From NCBI GenBank assembly GCA_947169105.1, contig CAMVOL010000005.1, positions 73,171 through 106,282 of the forward strand: a stretch of 33,112 nucleotides of DNA. The letters run 5' to 3'. Source of the DNA: an uncultured Bacteroidales bacterium (GTDB lineage Bacteria > Bacteroidota > Bacteroidia > Bacteroidales > WCHB1-69). A model generated the notes under the pieces. The model did no database searches. It saw only the letters and a program-made list of their open reading frames with translations, and was not told the DNA's origin. This document shows, in pieces, positions 1 to 10,800 of this stretch; position 1 is the first letter of the stretch, and each line of letters opens with the position of its first letter. A program made the position numbers and the translations under genes.

Positions 1-222
1 CTCGGCATGAGTGTGTCAACTGCTGTTAACTTATTCATTCGCAAATCCATACGAGAACAAGCTATTCCATTCAGATTGGACCTTCGATACTCTTCCTCAA
101 TTATGGACGAGGCTCGCCAAGCTGTTGAAGAAATGCGTACTACCAGCGAAAAACGCGGCCTCTCAACCATGACTATAGAGGAAATAAACGAAGAAATCAG
201 AAAAGCGAGAAAAGGAGAATAA
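1..222 (+). CDS. RelB/DinJ-family antitoxin, 5' end cut off by window edge
   Basis: The reading frame is open from base 1 (Leu-Gly before the first in-window Met), and the segment LGMSVSTAVNLFIRKSIRE followed by an IPF motif is the ribbon-helix-helix signature of RelB/DinJ antitoxins. In that family it lies some 20 residues after the true start, so the start codon is probably outside the window. The C-terminal half is charged and helical (RQAVEEMRTTSEKRGLS, then a Glu/Lys-rich tail), as expected for the part that wraps the toxin. The stop codon at 220-222 is followed within a few bases by a PIN-domain gene, so the two form a toxin-antitoxin pair. By family knowledge the protein would bind its own promoter as a dimer and neutralise the toxin; the promoter is not in view. 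Confidence 0.85.
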   Translation, partial: LGMSVSTAVNLFIRKSIREQAIPFRLDLRYSSSIMDEARQAVEEMRTTSEKRGLSTMTIEEINEEIRKARKGE

Positions 223-228
223 TTGTTT

Positions 229-645
229 ATGGCGAATTTTTACGTCGTTTTTGACACTAACGTTCTTGTTTCTGCACTATTAACAACACATCCAGACTCT
301 CCAACTGCCACTTTATTGAACATGGTACTGGATGAAACAATCATTCCTTTATATAATGAAGATATTCTCTCTGAATACCATGAGGTATTGTGTCGCCAAA
401 AATTTGGTTTTTCAGAATCACAAATAAGTCGTTTGATTGCAGCAATTCGTAAGGGTATGTGTGTGGAGCGGGTACACTCTGATTATGATTTTCCTGATCC
501 AGATGACGCGGTTTTTTACGAGGTCTCTCTTTCTAAAGAGGAATCATACCTTGTAACTGGGAATATAAAACACTTCCCTCCTGTCGCCAAAGTTGTACTT
601 CCAGCAGAACTTCTTGCCATTATCCTAAATAAAGAACAAGACTAA
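229..645 (+). CDS. PIN-domain toxin (putative toxin-antitoxin ribonuclease)
   Basis: A protein of about 138 residues with the PIN fold signature: FDTNVLVSALL near the N-terminus (first catalytic Asp), an Asn-Glu-Asp/Glu-rich helix (NEDILSEYHEVL), and DPDDAVFYE in the second half, giving the usual acidic Mg-binding cluster. It belongs to the COG1569-like 'PIN family toxin' group; members are Mg-dependent ribonucleases. It follows the RelB/DinJ-like antitoxin with almost no gap. I chose ATG 229 because AAGGAG at 212-217 sits 11 bases upstream. An in-frame TTG at 223, directly after the antitoxin stop, would add two residues. Pairing a PIN toxin with a RelB/DinJ-like antitoxin rather than a RelE toxin is a mixed module. 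RNA target unknown. Confidence 0.88.
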   Translation: MANFYVVFDTNVLVSALLTTHPDSPTATLLNMVLDETIIPLYNEDILSEYHEVLCRQKFGFSESQISRLIAAIRKGMCVERVHSDYDFPDPDDAVFYEVSLSKEESYLVTGNIKHFPPVAKVVLPAELLAIILNKEQD

Positions 646-648
646 AAT

Positions 649-1506
649 ATGAAAAAATCCCTTCTCATCTCCCTCCTATTGTCCCTTTCCCTCGCCGCTT
701 TCGGGCAGATGACAGCGGAGGAGATGTTGGCAAAGGGCGACAACTACTACGAAGGGAAGAACGGGGTGGCACGCAACCACGCGATGGCAGTGAAGTGGTA
801 CCAGCAGGCGGCGGAGAAAGGCAACGCCGAGGCACAGAACCAGCTGGGGTACTGCTACTTCCAAGGCGAGGGCATCCAGCAGAATTTTGAGGAGGCACTG
901 AAATGGTTCAAGAAAGCGGCGGAAAACGGCAGCGCCAAGGGGCAGACGAACCTTGCGGCGTGCTACCACAAGGGAGAAACGGTGGAGCAGTCGTATGAAG
1001 AGGCCTTCAAATGGTACACTGCCGCCGCCAAGCAGGGATATGCGTCGGCGCAATTCAACCTCGGGCTTTGCTACGAGAACGGCGAGGGCACCGACACCTC
1101 CTTCACCGACGCCGTGAAGTGGTACCGCGCCGCCGCCGAACAGGGACTGTCGGATGCACAAAATAACCTCGGGATGTGCTACGACGGCGGGCACGGCGTG
1201 GCACAGTCCTATTCCGAAGCTGTCAAGTGGTACAAGCGGGCTGCGGACAAGGGCAACACGATGGCCGAATACAACCTCGGCGTCTGCTATAGTAAAGGAC
1301 AGGGCGTGCCCCTCTCCTACTCCAACGCCGTGAAATACTTCCGGAAGGCCGCCGAAAAGGGCTTTGCTGACGCGCAGTACAACCTTGGGGTCTGCTACTA
1401 CCACGGTTACGCCGTCGCCAAGTCGGAGCACGAGGCGGCCAAATGGTGGAGCCGCGCCGCCAAGCAGGGGCACAAGGGCGCCATCGACGCCATGAAACAA
1501 CTGTAG
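649..1506 (+). CDS. Secreted Sel1-repeat (SLR/TPR-like) protein
   Basis: 285 residues. It begins with a clear signal peptide (MKKSLLISLLLSLSLAAFGQ), so the protein is exported to the periplasm or beyond. The remainder is seven back-to-back 36-residue Sel1-like repeats with consensus A-x-AQxNLGxCYxxGxGVxxSYxEAVKWYxxAAxxG. They form an alpha-solenoid used for protein-protein contacts; no catalytic domain is present. It starts three bases after the PIN toxin stop, so it could be co-transcribed with the toxin-antitoxin pair. Its base composition is much more GC-rich than the toxin and antitoxin genes, which suggests a different origin and a chance junction. Sel1 proteins are often signalling or envelope scaffolds; a specific role cannot be read here. 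Confidence 0.93.
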   Translation: MKKSLLISLLLSLSLAAFGQMTAEEMLAKGDNYYEGKNGVARNHAMAVKWYQQAAEKGNAEAQNQLGYCYFQGEGIQQNFEEALKWFKKAAENGSAKGQTNLAACYHKGETVEQSYEEAFKWYTAAAKQGYASAQFNLGLCYENGEGTDTSFTDAVKWYRAAAEQGLSDAQNNLGMCYDGGHGVAQSYSEAVKWYKRAADKGNTMAEYNLGVCYSKGQGVPLSYSNAVKYFRKAAEKGFADAQYNLGVCYYHGYAVAKSEHEAAKWWSRAAKQGHKGAIDAMKQL

Positions 1507-1539
1507 TTCTGTAAAACTCTGCACAATCTGTGGAAACGG

Positions 1540-1573
1540 AAAACGCCAGCCACTATTATGCCGTGACTGGCGT
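1540..1573 (-). terminator. Intrinsic terminator of tRNA-Arg
   Basis: Bases 1543-1553 pair with 1563-1573 in an 11-bp stem (one G-U) with a 9-base loop. On the minus strand it is followed by TTTT (1543-1540). It lies 5 bases after the tRNA 3' end. Read on the plus strand it could also stop transcripts from the Sel1 gene, although there is no U-run in that direction. Confidence 0.75.
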
Positions 1574-1577
1574 CATG

Positions 1578-1651
1578 TACCCCCGGCGGGATTCAAACCC
1601 ACGATCTTCAGAACCGGAATCTGACATTCTATTCAGCTGAACTACGGGGGC
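1578..1651 (-). tRNA. tRNA-Arg, anticodon CCG
   Basis: On the minus strand a 74-base cloverleaf can be folded completely: acceptor GCCCCCG with CGGGGGT (G-U at the first pair), D stem GTTC/GAAT, anticodon stem TCAGA/TCTGA with loop TTCCGGT, a five-base variable loop (AGATC), T stem GTGGG/CCCGC with loop TTTGAAT, and discriminator A. The anticodon CCG reads the Arg codon CGG. CCA is not encoded. It has its own upstream promoter box and downstream hairpin, so it is a single-gene transcription unit. Confidence 0.95.
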
Positions 1652-1675
1652 GTTTGCGCCTTGAAAACGCGGGTG

Positions 1676-1683
1676 CAAAAGTA
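1676..1683 (-). promoter_or_regulatory. Promoter -7 box of tRNA-Arg (TACTTTTG)
   Basis: TACTTTTG on the minus strand matches the Bacteroidetes -7 consensus TAnnTTTG and lies 24 bases before the mature 5' end of the tRNA. I see no convincing -33 TTTG at the usual spacing; a TTTG at 1701-1698 is too close (14 bases). Confidence 0.6.
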
Positions 1684-1747
1684 CAAAAAAATCCGAACAA
1701 ATAACCCACTCCATTAAAGGCGATAAGTAATAAGTAATCGGTTGCAC

Positions 1748-1781
1748 AAAAAAATCCCCCATCTTTTAAAGACAGGGGATT
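1748..1781 (-). terminator. Intrinsic terminator of the giant surface-protein gene
   Basis: On the minus strand AATCCCC (1781-1775) pairs with GGGGATT (1759-1753). The inner TCTTT/AAAGA pairing lengthens the stem, and a run of seven T follows or overlaps the stem end (1754-1748). It begins 20 bases after the stop codon at 1801. This is a textbook rho-independent terminator and supports the annotated 3' end of the 18.4-kb gene. Confidence 0.9.
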
Positions 1782-1800
1782 GACTATTGTAAATGGATGG

Positions 1801-4800
1801 TTATTCCGCATTGTGGACGCAACGGACACTATATCCTGTCTCCATCGTAGCCGGGCTAAATTCTACCGTGCCGCAAGCAGAACCGAATTCGCAGGCGTGG
1901 ACAACAGTGGAACCCGGAGTGTAGGACCATAAGTATCCTCTCACTAACAGATATTCGTAGCGGTTGAGTTCTGCATTGTAGCAACCGCCGGGCTCCATCG
2001 TGAAGCCACTGATATTTGTGCCTGGAGTAAGCCAATGTTCGGTGGCGTTAAGTTCTTCTCCTTCCCAATGTGCCATCAGGTCGGCAAAGTCTTCGTCATC
2101 CGGGATATGCCAACCATCGGGGCAGATACCCTGTACCTGCGCAGGAGGCACCGAACGGGTAGGTGCGACACCAGCAGGCGCGAGACCGGCAGGCATCGAA
2201 CGGACAGGCGAAATACTGGGAGGTGCGATACGGGTAGCTGCGTTGTAAGTGTACAACTTGCAGTATATCGTATCCTCCGGATGCTGTTCTGTGCCCGGAT
2301 ACTGCATCGGGGCAGGCGTAATCGGGGTGCCGTCGGTGTATCGTGTAGAACGGGCGTTGCGGGCCGTCCAGCAGTTGCAACCCACCCGAATTGTCGGATA
2401 CGCGATACCGTCACCGTCGATAGCTGTTACACCAGGACCGCACGGCGGTAAGAGCACCGTTACATTCTGCGTGTATTCCACATAGACACCGCACTCATCC
2501 GTCACTTTCCATGTGATGGTATATGGACTATTCTCCGCATTATAGCGACGGTTGTACGGCACACCTGTGCTATCGAGAGTCACCGTCATATCGGTCATGT
2601 TGTTGATGAGCGTGCGATCCAATTCAAGGGTGGTGTCACATGCACCGTACTTCAGTGTTATCGTCATGTCAGGACATGTGAAAGTGATGTTGTTCTCTGT
2701 CAGCACGGACGGACGGATGGTGATGTTCTGTACCTTGATGGAGTCATTGTTGCATCCATCTTTGACATGCCACTCACGATGGATGACACGCGGCTCTCTG
2801 TCGGTACCTGTTGTATCTGTGTCAATGCTATAGACTGTCAGGTTGCCGACGCTCGTACAGTTGTCACTCAAATTGGTGGGTTCGCCCGTCACGCTGGTCG
2901 GAGCTTCCATTGCACCCGTGAGTGCGTTGCGGCACAGCGTAGTGTCAGCAGGCATCGTTGCATTCGGTTTTACGAGGTCTTCAAATACGAATGATACCGT
3001 ATCGGTGGCCACACAGCCCTTGCGGTCTGTAACCTTGGCGGCTGCCTTATACTCATGTCCGCAGTCGCTAGCCAACACTCTCTCAACCACCGTAGAGGTT
3101 GCATTGGCATTGGTGGCATCGGCACCCCATTCGTATTGGTTGAGGCCATTGCCACCCGTAGTTGTCAGACTCACCTCGTAGGAGGTGGCGTTAGGACAGC
3201 TGACAGACGGCGCAGTGACTGTTACAACCATTGTGTCGGGTTGGCCGATATTGAAAGCGGTGTCAATGGGTGTGCCCTGCATATCCTCGATATGAACTGT
3301 GTAACGGTCGGGAGCCAAATCCGACAGGATGATGTTGTCATCTGTCGTATTGTTGTTGGTGTAGCCCGTGTTCACGCCTGTTACCGTGTAGGTGTAGCGC
3401 GGGGAGCCAGGTTTGCCTCCCGTGATCGCGACAGTAGCCGCACCATTGTTCTTTCCGTAACAAGTTACACTATCAACAGTAAGTGTGACTGCCAGCGGGT
3501 CAAAGTCTTCTACCGTAAAGGTAACAGAACAAGTCTCTTCCTCACCACAATCATTCTGAATGATATAGGTGATGGTATGAGTGCCCTCACCATACTGGTT
3601 GTTTGCCGTCTTGCCTTGTCTTTCGGTAATACGTGCGTTGTTAAGAGTAGGAGCGAAGGTCGGATCCTCAAATTCAACCGTTACGTACGACTCACCCGTC
3701 GGTATATGATAGGGTTCTGTGGCCGTAGGACAACTTACCAGATGTAATGTGTCGGGTTCCGTAATGTCAATTGTAACGGAATCGGAATAGCAACCATGAA
3801 CATCTTTGGCTATCACCTTATAGGTTCCGACAGGAAGGTCGGAGAACGATGCCATTTGCGTACCATTCTGGAACAAGGTATAGGTGAAGGGTGCTTCGCC
3901 GCCTGTGACGGTAGCAGATGACATGTCAATGATACCTGTTGATCCACCATTGCAGGCAACAGGGGTGACTAATGCGTCATCACCCACCACAGGATTTGAA
4001 TGCACGTGCAATTGCAACGAGTAGATACTGTCGCAACCCAAAGAGGTATGATACACCGAGTCGATGGTGTAGTCACCTGGCACGGAGATGTCAATGCCCT
4101 GGAATCTGTCCACATCATAAAGGGTGGCGGAAGCGCAAACCGAATCATACGTGGTATAACGATAGGAAGGATTCACGTTAACTTTCGTTACGGCAAAGGC
4201 ATCCATACCCACATTCGTAGGCTCATCCGTATATACGTATGCTTCCCAGCCCATGCTTGCGTGTCCCTTGTAACATTCCGATTGCCATACCACTGTAAGA
4301 CTATTTCCCGTGGAAGTCATGGTGTCAATGTCTGTGAATAACGGGCCATCCTCGCCGACAAAAGGCTCGTGCAGGAAATCGTTGTTCATCAGGTCTTCGA
4401 AGTCGATGGGACCTTGCACCACAGCAAGCCAGTTGTCGTCACTACAATCCCTGTCATTTAAGTCTATATATTTAAAATAGATTTTAACATGGGCATTGGG
4501 ATTCGCTGCTGTGAAAGTCTGCATCCATCTAACCCTTTCAGAATGGTAATTCTCATCAGGGCCACCCTCATCATAGAAGAGCACACTATCAACGAGAGTG
4601 AGTATCGTTGTATCGCCACTCACTGGAGCGGTAAGGTACAGCTCTTGTACGTTGAATTTATGATCCATTGGGTAGGCGGGACATATTTCATCCGTACCTA
4701 CAGACACATAGACGAGTGTGTCTTGGGTAAGGTTGGCGATAGTGGCATGACCCTCATTCCCCGATTGTACCGTATCGGCAGCCAACACGGAGGTGAAGTC

Positions 4801-7800
4801 GCTGTTATACCACACGAAGTACTGCGGCTGATCGGGAAGAGTGGAGGTGGCCGTCAAAGCCACATCATCCCCTTGACAAATAGTGGTCTCAGTCGGATCA
4901 GCCGTAAGAGCCAATGTGTTCATATACGGCAAGGTATTCAGTTCCACGTTGGCTTTTGCCAAATTCTTTTCGGGGTGCGTCTGTGCGGTGACTGACACCT
5001 CAAAACCTTGGGCAGGATCGCCCTCATCATCCACCTCCCAATACAAAACGATTCGATTATTGAAAGAGTTATATACAACCTCTGAAGTCTGCGTCTCATA
5101 GAAATAGAGATCCGGCTCGTCTCCATCAAAATCTTCATCATACTCAAAAATGGCTAAAACAGCATCTCCATCCGGATCAAGGACAAAGGTAGGAACTCGA
5201 ATATTAAATGTTGCGCCAGGATAGGTTTCCAGAATAACAGCCACCCCATGTCTGTCGTCAACCGAATAGTCGCCATCCTTGCCACCCTCGTCGTACACAA
5301 CAATGCTATCAGCCAATCCCACGAACAGGTGCTGCATGTGCAAACTGGGCAGCATCGAGTATTCTCTGATATTAGGATGAACCGTACTTTCGTAGATAGG
5401 ACATGTCGTATCATTTTCAACATTAACCAAATAGGTTGCCCGTCCCATGTTATCTGTTACATAATAATTGCTGACGCCGGATTCTATGGTATCCTTATAC
5501 AAAATCTGGCTCATATCATTATTATACCAAGTGTAGTATTGCGGATATCCCAAAGATGGAGCGGAAGCCGTAAGAAGGGCAGGACTGCCATAACACACCG
5601 TGTCGTTGATAGTAGTAACGAATTCCGTACTGTTATTCATTTTGATTGTTACATCAGCCTGTGCCAGCTTTGAAAGGATGTTGTCATTTACAGCACCAAT
5701 GTTGGTCACCGTAGCATCGAAAGAGAATATGTCTCCGGGCTTCCTATAAACGGCCAAGTGCATCCGATTATTTAAGGAAGTAACCGTCAAATCATGATAG
5801 ATGCCATCATCATATTCATCATCAATACCATCGTCGATAAATTCCATTCCAATATCACTTCCTTCCATCATAAGCTCGTTGAAATGAATCTGAATCAATC
5901 CGGTGTCTGCAGTGAAATAATAGTGGAATGAATTATACGTATCATCTCCAATCACAGCTGGAGTGAAAACACGAATACTGTCGGTTGGCGACACCTGTGT
6001 CTCAAATCCTGACATAAATTCCGTAAGGGGCAACTCACTGTAGATTCTCTCCATTCTGCTGGTATTCATCATACAACTTACGGTATCGGAATAGACCAAA
6101 GCATAGTAGGAGGCATCCACAAAGTGCGCGGGCAGAGGCAACATGGAAGGCGATTCAGCTGCATCACGCAGCGTATCACGCTTCCGCACTTCCATATTTG
6201 CATCGTACCACACATAGTATTGTGGGTAACTGATATTGGCACTTGCCGATACTTCAGCCGTCTGGCCCATACAAATCATATCCGGCATAACGGTTATGTC
6301 CGCATCGGATACAGAAGTCACCTGCACGAATACCTGAGCTGTATCCATTTCAGCCTGCATATTTACCGGCATAATGAGGGCTTCCCAACCTTCATCAGAA
6401 CCTTCGCTTTCAAAACGGAATGTCAGGTATTTCCCGGTGGAGACAAATGAAAGAGTGCCATAGTCGTCTTCATCTTCCATATGGGATACTTTCCCTATAA
6501 TAGCATTTTCGTCGGCAGTGGAAGCATCATATATATACAAAGTGTCTCCTTCCCTGATACCGCCCTTGTCCATTGCATAGAACTTCACTCGCAGATTTCC
6601 TTGCAAAGTCTGGAAAGTATGGGTGTAATCGGAGTTATGGTCCTGATAATAATAACCTTCAGCATGATAGAACATTGCTGCATCAGAAGGAGTCAGGACT
6701 GTGGTCTGATTATGGACAGAAGAATTAAGGTGAACGTCGAAGACATTGCTAATCGGAGCCAATACAACCGGACAGTTGTCGTGGTTACCTACAGTTACAT
6801 AGTAGTTTTGGTCTTGACGCTGGTAGTAATATGGTGCAGTTAGTTCGGATTGGGTTTTGTTTATACCGTCCACCGTATCTTTCAACAGAATTGTACGTCC
6901 GTTGGGGGCATACCATGTGAAATACTGCGGGTAGCCGAGCAAGCTCTGTGTTTCTGCTGTCGCTTTGGCCGTGAGATAGGCTTCGCTACCGTAGCATACG
7001 GTGTCGTTGGTAACCAGAAGGTCAAGGCCCAATGTCGGCTGTTTGACGGTAACATTGGCGGATGCCAAACCGAAAATAGAACCATAGCCTGGCGGAAGAA
7101 CGGGGCAGTCGCCTTGTTCTGTAGCATTCACATAATAGGTGGTATTGCTCAGCACCGGGGATGAGAACGTGCTTTGGCCATCGGAAACCGTATCCGACTC
7201 CAAGAAGTTGTAATCTTCATCAAACCATGCGAAGACCTGTGGGGATGGGATGCTCGTGCTGGTGGCGACCAGTTCCACTTCATCACCGAAACAAGCTTCT
7301 CCGTCATTCACAGAGATGGTCGAATTGATGGTGGGCTGTGCAAAGGTTACGTGAACCTCTTTCAGTTCATCCTCATTGTGTGGAGTGATAGCATGCACAT
7401 AACCCGCAAAGCCGCCAGCGGCCCATGTGGATTCATCATTATTGAAATAGATTGAAATACTGGTGGCATTCACTAAAATGCTCGTATCGCCCATATACTT
7501 CGGCCCTCTAATTTTAAAGACTGTGTTATCGTTTTGTTGATCACGAACTGACAACTCCACATCGCTGCTGGCAAGAGCTATGGTATCGAAATGAACTTTA
7601 ATCTTGCTATTGGCAATGTCTGCCCGGAAATATCTGTAGGCGTAGAAGTACCGCCCTTCATGGTAATAGTCACCATTCGGTCCTCCATCATCATAGATGC
7701 GATAGATATTAGTCTCTGTGAGCCTCTTTTCGTTATTTCCACCATTATCGTAAGTAAACCAGATATCGTTTTCGTAACGATCGTGAATAGCTTCCACTAT

Positions 7801-10800
7801 CGGACATTCTCCATCCCCAGAGAGCGCCACGTAATACGTCTCCTCTTGTTCGGGAATGACTGTGAAATTGCTTTGACCGGCAGCAAAGAGCGTGTCGCGC
7901 AGGAGCACTTCCGTGCGTTCGGGGTTGTACCAAGTGTATATCTGCGGGAAAGCAGCTTCGGAGGCGGAGGCTGAAGCTGTCAAAGTGACGGGACTGCCGA
8001 AACAGACTTCAGCATCTTGGGTGTTAATACGATCCGGACTGGAAGTCTGCTGTATGATTGAGACTGTGCCGTATGACATGCCACCAGCCGTGCGGTGTAC
8101 CTCATCATTGTTGTCCGGCACAGAAATCTGAATGTCCCATCCTTCATCAGGATAGACAGGAGTGTAGGTGTAGCAACGGAACGTCATCATACCCGTAGTG
8201 GAGGTGTAGGTTTCACCATCATAGCAGTAGTACTCCCCGTTATTATCATCAATAGTTCCATCATAGACTCGAAAATCTACATTGCTTGTACTCAGGCGGT
8301 TCACTTTTACGGTTACCTGCTTTTCTGAAGGAGCCTTGAATGTATAAGTCCATGCATTCTCAGACGGTACGTAAGTGCTATAGTTGCCGTTCGGACCGCC
8401 CTCGTCATAGAAAGGAATGATCTCACCCTCGGCAAGCGTATAGGAATCACCACTCGTACTTTCGTTTAGCAAAACGGTATTGTAGTTGGGTGGGAAGATG
8501 GCGCACTGGCCGGAAGCTACGGCGTTCACAAAGAATCTCTCATTGGCGGTAGCCAAACGGGGGTAGGTGCTTGTAACCCCGACCTCTTCATGCATAAGAC
8601 GCATGTCCTCATTATACCACACGTAGTGCATGTCGCTGCTGTTACCCGTTATGGAAGCTCTGAGTGCAATGGGAACGCCATAACAGGCAAGGGTATCGGA
8701 CACCACCACATTGGAAGAGACTTCCGGTGCGGCGAAGGTGATGGGAACGGGGATGAGGTCACTCATCCTGTGGGGAACTATGGTGCTTACCGTACCGGCA
8801 AAACCGCCAGCGGTAGAAGGAGAGTCGTTATAAAAACTTATCTCTATCCTCCTACCATCGACCACAATGTCCGTGTCTGAAATATATTTGGGACCGCGTA
8901 CATCGAACACCTGTTCCCAGCTGTTATCGGTTTTATAAATGTACACTCTGGCATCGTCATTAGCCAATGCAATCGTGTCAAAATGCACTTTAATCTTGGC
9001 GCCATCAACACTTGTGTAGAAATATTTGTAAGAAGACACATCTCTACCATAATTTCCAACAGGACCGCCATCATCGTAGATATGGAAGAGGGTCTCATCT
9101 ACATTTATTTCTGGTCCAGAGTTATTTTCATCAAAAAGGATTGTATCCTCATTACTGTAAATATTTCCGACAAATGGACAGGTGGTATCGTTAGAGACCG
9201 TCACATAGTAGGTACATTCCTCTTGCGGGCTGGGTACCGTAAGGGTGCTTTGAGCACCGATAGTATGCACTGTGTCGTAATGAGCGGTGATTCTGTCGGG
9301 TTCAAACCATACAAAGTACTGGTCTGCAGCAATGGTAGAAGAAGCCTTCAATTCAGCATCCTGTCCATAGCAGACCGCATCGTTCTGAATATTCACCAGA
9401 CTTGGCGAGAGGGGCTTGACGTCCACCTGAGCAGAGGCAAACAATGCGGCACTGTGAGGTGTCATAGCATACACGTAGGCATCCAATCCGGGGTAGGTGT
9501 TGCCGTTACAATCACCAGTGTGGAAATACACTTCCATCCAATTGTCTGCCGACTCAAAGTTCAAATCACTTTGCGTGCCATACAGTTCTCGAGACTCGTC
9601 ATTTCCGTTAGCGTTATGCCAACGCACTCGTACACGACCGTTATTGTTGTCATCCATCTGCAAACTGGAGATGTGCAGACGGATTTTAGAACCGGATGGA
9701 CCGTAAAAATATTTGAAATATCCACTACAGTTAGTTGTATAGTTTCCATTCTTGCCGCCCATGTCATAAAGGCACACGCTGTCCTCAGCTGCAAGATTGA
9801 CGTCACTACCGAGACCCATCAACACCTCACGGTAGTTGTTGTGAATCATCTCCCTCACCTCACAATTCTCTGCATTAAAGACGGACACATAATAGGTCTC
9901 CTCGCCCAACACCTGTACCGGCAAACGGCTTGTGCCGCCTTCGGGCACTGTTTCCCTATAAATAGGTTCTAACAAATCCGAGTCGTACCATTTGAACGTC
10001 AGGTCGCCCGTCAGACTCGGTGCACTTGCCTTCAAGTAGCCCTCCGTACCGTAACAACCGATAAGGTTTTCGGTTACTATACTTTCAGAAGAGCCAAATG
10101 CCTTCACTTTGACTTTAGCCGAACCCATCGTTACTTCATGTACATTCATCTGCCCCATTCCGTCTTCAACACCCACAAGAGCATCCCATCCTATTTGTTC
10201 AGGATACTGGGAAGAGGTGTAGTTCCGCCAACGCACGGTCATCGTCCCGCTTTCGGCATAGAAGGTTGCATTCAGGTTTTCGTAATTACAGTTATAGTCC
10301 CAAGAACTTTGATAACTTGACAGTGTTCCATCATAAATAGTCAGATACTCATTACAGCTTCCTTGGAAATTGTAAAGGTTCATCTTCACCCATTTGCCTG
10401 CCGGGGCCTTGAATGTATATGTCCAGCCACCATTGTTATCATTATATGTGCTATAATTGCCGTCAGGGCCACCTTCGTCATAGAAATGCACGGCCTCACC
10501 CTCTTCAAAAGTTCTAACCTTACCGTTAGACGCTTCGTTCATAAGAACTGTCACATATCCTGGAGGAAGTACCGGACATTGGCCTATAGCACTGGCATTC
10601 ACATAGTAGGTTGCACTATCCATAACCTGCGGATTATAGGTGCTGCTTACGGCGGTGTCTTGTTTTACCACATTGTAACCCTTGTCGTACCACACGTAAT
10701 GAAGTGCATCGCTATTGCCATCAACGGAAGCTGTCAGATTCGCAGAGTTTCCGTAGCAATATTCACCAGAACCTGTCACATTTACCGAGGTGAATACCGG

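Noticed and set aside
676-1524. Long minus-strand open frame (282 codons) opposite the Sel1 gene
   Set aside because: It is the mirror of a GC-rich repeat gene: the translation is Val/Leu/Gly-rich and without domains, while the plus strand has a signal peptide and clean Sel1 repeats.
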